64,000 nt of DNA from NCBI RefSeq assembly GCF_001713455.1, contig NZ_CP016464.1, positions 805,501 through 869,500 of the forward strand, given 5' to 3'. This document shows, piece by piece, positions 61,019 through 64,000 of this stretch. How positions within the stretch are numbered: the stretch's first letter is position 1; every line of letters begins with the position of its first letter. The stretch comes from Bosea sp. RAC05. Its GTDB lineage: Bacteria > Pseudomonadota > Alphaproteobacteria > Rhizobiales > Beijerinckiaceae. A program made the position numbers and the translations under genes. Below the pieces are notes generated by a model. That model did not search any database and was not told the origin of the DNA. It saw only the letters and a program-made list of their open reading frames with translations.

Positions 61019-62203
61019 TCAGATCGACGTCAGGTAGCGCTGGAGCCTGGTCAAACCTTCCTCGATCTCGGGCAGCGGCGCGTTGAACACGAACCGGATA
61101 TGCCCCTCTCCCATACCGCCGAACACTGCCCCCGAAAGGCCGCTGACCCGGGCATTGGCGAGTAACCGGCTGGCGAACTCGTCCGACGACAGACCGAAGC
61201 TGCTGATGTCGGGGAACGCGAAATAGGCGCCGGCTGGCATCGTGCAGCGGATGCCCGGGACCGCACGCAGGCCCGCAACGAGCGTGTTGCGTTGTGTCTC
61301 GTAGTTCCTGGACACTTCCTCGATGGAGAGCGTGCCCTGCGCATAGGGTCCGTCGAGCGCGGCCGCCGCACCGGCCTGCACGAAGGACGTCACGCAGGTG
61401 AACATGTGCGAAAGCACCATCCGGATGCGCTCGCTCACGTCGGGAGCGGCGATCACCCAGCCCACGCGCCAGCCGAACATGTTGTAGGTTTTGCTCGCCG
61501 TCTGAATTGAGATCGTGCGCTCGCGCATGCCCTCGATCGTGGCGATGCTGACATGACGGTTGTCATCGAACAGGAAGTGCTCGTAGGCCTCGTCCATCAC
61601 CACCCAAAGGTCGTGCTCTATGGCGATGCGGGCGATCTCGAGCATTGTCGCGATCGAAAGGATTGCGCCGGTCGGGTTGTGTGGCGAGCACAGCACGATT
61701 GCTCGCGTCCTGGGGGTTATGCGCGCGACGAGATCCGCTGGATCGAGCTGGAAATCGTTCTGGGGCCGGATCGGGAACGGAACCGGCGTCGCGCCGGTCA
61801 GGCGGATCATCGGGTCGAAACTGAGCCAGCCCGGATCTTCCAGCAGTACCTCGTCGCCCACATCGACGATGGCGAGCAGCGTCGCCACGATGCCGGCCTT
61901 GCCGCCCGGACTGACCGAGATTTCGGTGTCTGGGTCGATGACCATGTCGTTTGCGCGCGCCATCTTGCGCGCGATCGCGGCCCGGAATTCGGGAATGCCG
62001 CGCGGGTCAGCATACATCGACGCCTGCGGTTGCTCGAGGTAGCGGACCGCCGCTTCCTTGATATGGGCCGGCGTATCGAACTTCGAGCCGAAGTCGATCA
62101 CGCTGACGCCGCTCGCGCGCAACTCCCGGATGCGCCGCATCGATGCCAAGGAAGATGAGAACCGCATCCGCTCTAGGCGTGGCGCGAAGCTACGGTTGGA
62201 CAT
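61019..62203 (-). CDS. PLP-dependent aminotransferase (class I/II)
   Basis: A 394-residue fold-type I aminotransferase. The conserved elements are seen: substrate-arm YADPRGIPEFRAAIARKM, the CSPHNPTGA motif with the Asn that contacts PLP, DEAYEHFLFDD with the pyridine-binding Asp, and SIQTASKTYNMFGWRVGW with the Schiff-base Lys. The ATG at 62203 is preceded by ggag at eight bases; an ATG at 62236 overlapping the binding-protein stop would add 11 residues. It lies between a binding-protein and permease genes, so it probably deaminates the imported amino acid. Confidence 0.9.
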   Translation of the reverse strand: MSNRSFAPRLERMRFSSSLASMRRIRELRASGVSVIDFGSKFDTPAHIKEAAVRYLEQPQASMYADPRGIPEFRAAIARKMARANDMVIDPDTEISVSPGGKAGIVATLLAIVDVGDEVLLEDPGWLSFDPMIRLTGATPVPFPIRPQNDFQLDPADLVARITPRTRAIVLCSPHNPTGAILSIATMLEIARIAIEHDLWVVMDEAYEHFLFDDNRHVSIATIEGMRERTISIQTASKTYNMFGWRVGWVIAAPDVSERIRMVLSHMFTCVTSFVQAGAAAALDGPYAQGTLSIEEVSRNYETQRNTLVAGLRAVPGIRCTMPAGAYFAFPDISSFGLSSDEFASRLLANARVSGLSGAVFGGMGEGHIRFVFNAPLPEIEEGLTRLQRYLTSI

Positions 62204-62235
62204 CGGCAGAACTCCGGGAACGGCGGACGCGCGCA

Positions 62236-63165
62236 TTACTTGTTTTTCAGCCAGTCCTCGATGCCGAACGGGCACTGGCCGTAGAGCACGGTCTTGGTCT
62301 GCTCGGAGATTGGCAGCGCGAAGCCCGCCTTCGGCTTGTTCTCGCCGAACCACTCATCCCATAGCTTGTCGTACCCACCCGTATGGATGAAGTAGCAAAG
62401 CGCATGGTCCACGGTGCGCTTCCACTTGGAATCGTTCTGCGGAAGGATGATACCATTGGGCGTGCACATCAGGTCGGGGCCGGAAACCGCCCATTCGTCC
62501 GGGTTCTGTGCGCGCAACGCCAGCGACTTGAGTGCGACGTCGAGCGTAACATGCGCGTCGGTCCGACCCTGTTCCAGCGCGAGGAAGCCGACCGCATGTG
62601 TCGGGAACGTCACGAGCTGCACTGGCGGTTTGATCTTGCCGGTCTGGCCCATTTCCGTGAGCAGCTTCTGCTCGACGCTGCCATTGGTGACGCCGATGCG
62701 CTTGCCGGCGAGGTCGGAGACGGCGTTCACCGGCATGGACTTGCGATGCAGTGTCTTCACGCACACCGCGTTATTGATAAGCGAGAAGTCGACAACCTGC
62801 TCGCGCTCGACGGTCTTGCCAGTCGAGCCCAGCACCCAGTCGAGCGATCCGTTGACGATGAGCGGGATGCGGGTCTGCGGCGTGACCTTCCGGAACTCCA
62901 GTTCCAGCTTGGTGTCCATCTTCTTCTCGATCAGGGCGTGTAGAGCCCTGCTGAGATCGACAGCCCAGCCGGCGACCTCACCCTTCTCGTCGACATAGCC
63001 AAATGGAGGCGTGCCCTCCTGTGCGCCAGCGATGATCTTCTTGTTCTGCAGGACACGGTCGTACTTGCTCTGGACCTGGGCATCCGCAGTTGCCAGGGCG
63101 ATCGGCAGAAGGACGATGCCGGTTGCGAGGCGCAGGCCAACTTTGAGAAACAGGCGCAGGCTCAT
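62236..63165 (-). CDS. polar amino-acid ABC transporter substrate-binding protein
   Basis: A 309-residue periplasmic binding protein of family 3 (GltI-like). A signal peptide (RLATGIVLLPIALATADAQ) is followed by YDRVLQNKKIIAGAQEGTPPFGYVDEKGEVAGWAVDLSRAL, the usual first lobe, and later LAGKRIGVTNGSVEQ. The start at 63165 follows a ggaggg ribosome site. It is the first gene of the unit and is divergent from a LysR gene. The ligand is probably an acidic or polar amino acid. Confidence 0.9.
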   Translation of the reverse strand: MSLRLFLKVGLRLATGIVLLPIALATADAQVQSKYDRVLQNKKIIAGAQEGTPPFGYVDEKGEVAGWAVDLSRALHALIEKKMDTKLELEFRKVTPQTRIPLIVNGSLDWVLGSTGKTVEREQVVDFSLINNAVCVKTLHRKSMPVNAVSDLAGKRIGVTNGSVEQKLLTEMGQTGKIKPPVQLVTFPTHAVGFLALEQGRTDAHVTLDVALKSLALRAQNPDEWAVSGPDLMCTPNGIILPQNDSKWKRTVDHALCYFIHTGGYDKLWDEWFGENKPKAGFALPISEQTKTVLYGQCPFGIEDWLKNK

Positions 63166-63427
63166 CTCAGTCCCTCCACGGGATGATCGCCAGCGCCCCT
63201 CGGCGCTGTCGCAGGGATAGGTTCCGGGGATTCCACCGTTTTTTCTCGCTTCTTTCGGAAAGGCCCGTATTAGCGCGTGGCCGGTTTGGAATCCGCCGAA
63301 ACCCACGTTACCGGATTAAAGTGCTTGCTGCGGACGCGGCTTGTCCAATCCCCTGTTTGTATAGCCGCAATCAGATTTATTTATCGGCTGCTTCACAGGT
63401 AGGACGACGTGCGACAGGATGCTGCGC
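63166..63427. promoter_or_regulatory. divergent promoter region between binding protein and LysR
   Basis: 262 bases between divergent genes, AT-richer near 63360-63390. Such regions usually hold LysR-binding T-N11-A sites. Several loose matches can be drawn, but no single one is convincing. Confidence 0.4.
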
Positions 63428-64000
63428 ATGATCGACTTGCGGAACCTCGAGACCTTCGTCTGGGTGGCGCGGCTGGGCGGCTTCCGCCGCGCGGCCGCGA
63501 AGCTCAACATGACCCAGCCCGCCATCTCGGCGCGGATCTCGCTGCTGGAGCAGGACCTGCGCCTGCAATTGTTCGAGACGCGCCCGCGTCGCGGCGTGCT
63601 CACCCCGTCCGGGCAGGAATTGTTGCGCTATGCCGAACGCATCCTCACTCTGAAGGACGACATGTTGCGCGCCGTGGGCGGCAACACTTCCTACAAGGTC
63701 GCGCTCAAGATCGGCGTCCCGGAAAGCATCGTTCATACTTGGCTGGCGATTCTCGTAGACACGCTTTCGCGCAACTACCCCACTCTTACGCTCGATGTCG
63801 AAGTGGATTCCACGACGAACCTTCGGGAAAGTCTCTCCGCCGGCCGCCTCGACATCGCGATCACGAACGGGCCCTTCAACGATCCGAAGATCCGCTCGGA
63901 ACTACTATGCGCTTTCCCGATGGCGTGGATGGCAAGCACGTCGCTGCCGATTGCACGCAACGGCGCTGACCTTGCCTCGCTCACGGCCTATCCGGTCATC
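63428..64000 (+). CDS. LysR-family transcriptional regulator (3' end outside window)
   Basis: The first 191 codons of a LysR regulator. The N-terminal winged HTH is clear (MIDLRNLETFVWVARLGGFRRAAAKLNMTQPAISARI, then LEQDLRLQLFET and LTPSGQELLRYAERIL). The effector-binding domain begins near residue 90 and is cut by the window end. The ATG at 63428 has an agga site eight bases upstream; an in-frame ATG at 63419 adds three residues. It is divergent from the amino-acid transporter operon and most likely controls it. Confidence 0.88.
   Translation, partial: MIDLRNLETFVWVARLGGFRRAAAKLNMTQPAISARISLLEQDLRLQLFETRPRRGVLTPSGQELLRYAERILTLKDDMLRAVGGNTSYKVALKIGVPESIVHTWLAILVDTLSRNYPTLTLDVEVDSTTNLRESLSAGRLDIAITNGPFNDPKIRSELLCAFPMAWMASTSLPIARNGADLASLTAYPVI

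Noticed and set aside
1..64000. CRISPR array or rRNA genes
   Set aside because: No regularly spaced short repeats and no rRNA-like sequence were seen on either strand.

Overview
The window looks like a chromosomal segment of a GC-rich alphaproteobacterium of the order Hyphomicrobiales. A Bosea-like organism would fit, judging by the sox cluster, the multiple AtzE-type amidases, the coding style and the tRNA-Arg sequence. The genus is an inference.

Layout. (1) 1-5719: end of a thiosulfate/sulfide oxidation (sox) cluster: soxC, soxD, a small c-type cytochrome, a DsrE-like protein, soxF (flavocytochrome c sulfide dehydrogenase flavoprotein), a second cytochrome c behind a strong terminator, and a convergent metallo-beta-lactamase-fold hydrolase. 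(2) 5880-34373: a large amide-utilisation region. It holds six amidase-signature hydrolases with intact Lys-Ser-Ser triads, five of them preceded by a 62-69 residue AtzG/GatC-like partner. It also holds an acetamidase/formamidase, two isochorismatase-fold hydrolases, an asparaginase-fold protein, a Dpp/Opp-type ABC transporter with two substrate-binding proteins (one at each end), three EamA-type carriers, an AbrB-type membrane protein and one GntR/FCD regulator. A 12-bp palindrome, ATTG-N4-CAAT (in transcription direction close to ATTGNATACAAT), precedes nearly every transcription unit and the regulator gene, so the region looks like one regulon. (3) 34374-38158: sparse sequence with a Gfo/Idh/MocA oxidoreductase, a chimeric gene remnant and a secreted ankyrin-repeat protein.

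(4) 38159-58713: an integrated element. Its left end is marked by the 3' 50 bases of a tRNA-Arg(CCG) gene next to a tyrosine recombinase. The cargo is a two-gene module (SNF2 helicase plus a short Hsp70/actin-fold ATPase) followed by a helicase-DUF3883 / ASCH fusion / DUF1156 adenine methyltransferase / HEPN-DUF499 ATPase operon. This resembles helicase-methylase-ATPase anti-phage loci related to DISARM. An unknown 448-residue protein, two small HTH proteins and a second tyrosine recombinase close the element. No intact tRNA-Arg is visible, so the right end is outside the window or eroded. (5) 58890-64000: a polar amino-acid ABC transporter operon with an aminotransferase gene inside it, divergent from a LysR regulator that runs off the window.

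How the parts work together. The sox genes would feed electrons from reduced sulfur to periplasmic cytochromes c. The amide region would import an amide, N-carbamoyl or peptide-like compound and break it down by several amidohydrolases under GntR control. The 38-58 kb island is most economically read as mobile defence cargo. The strongest candidates for undescribed biology are the amidase/partner regulon and the SNF2-Hsp70-like pair joined to the methylase-ATPase operon.
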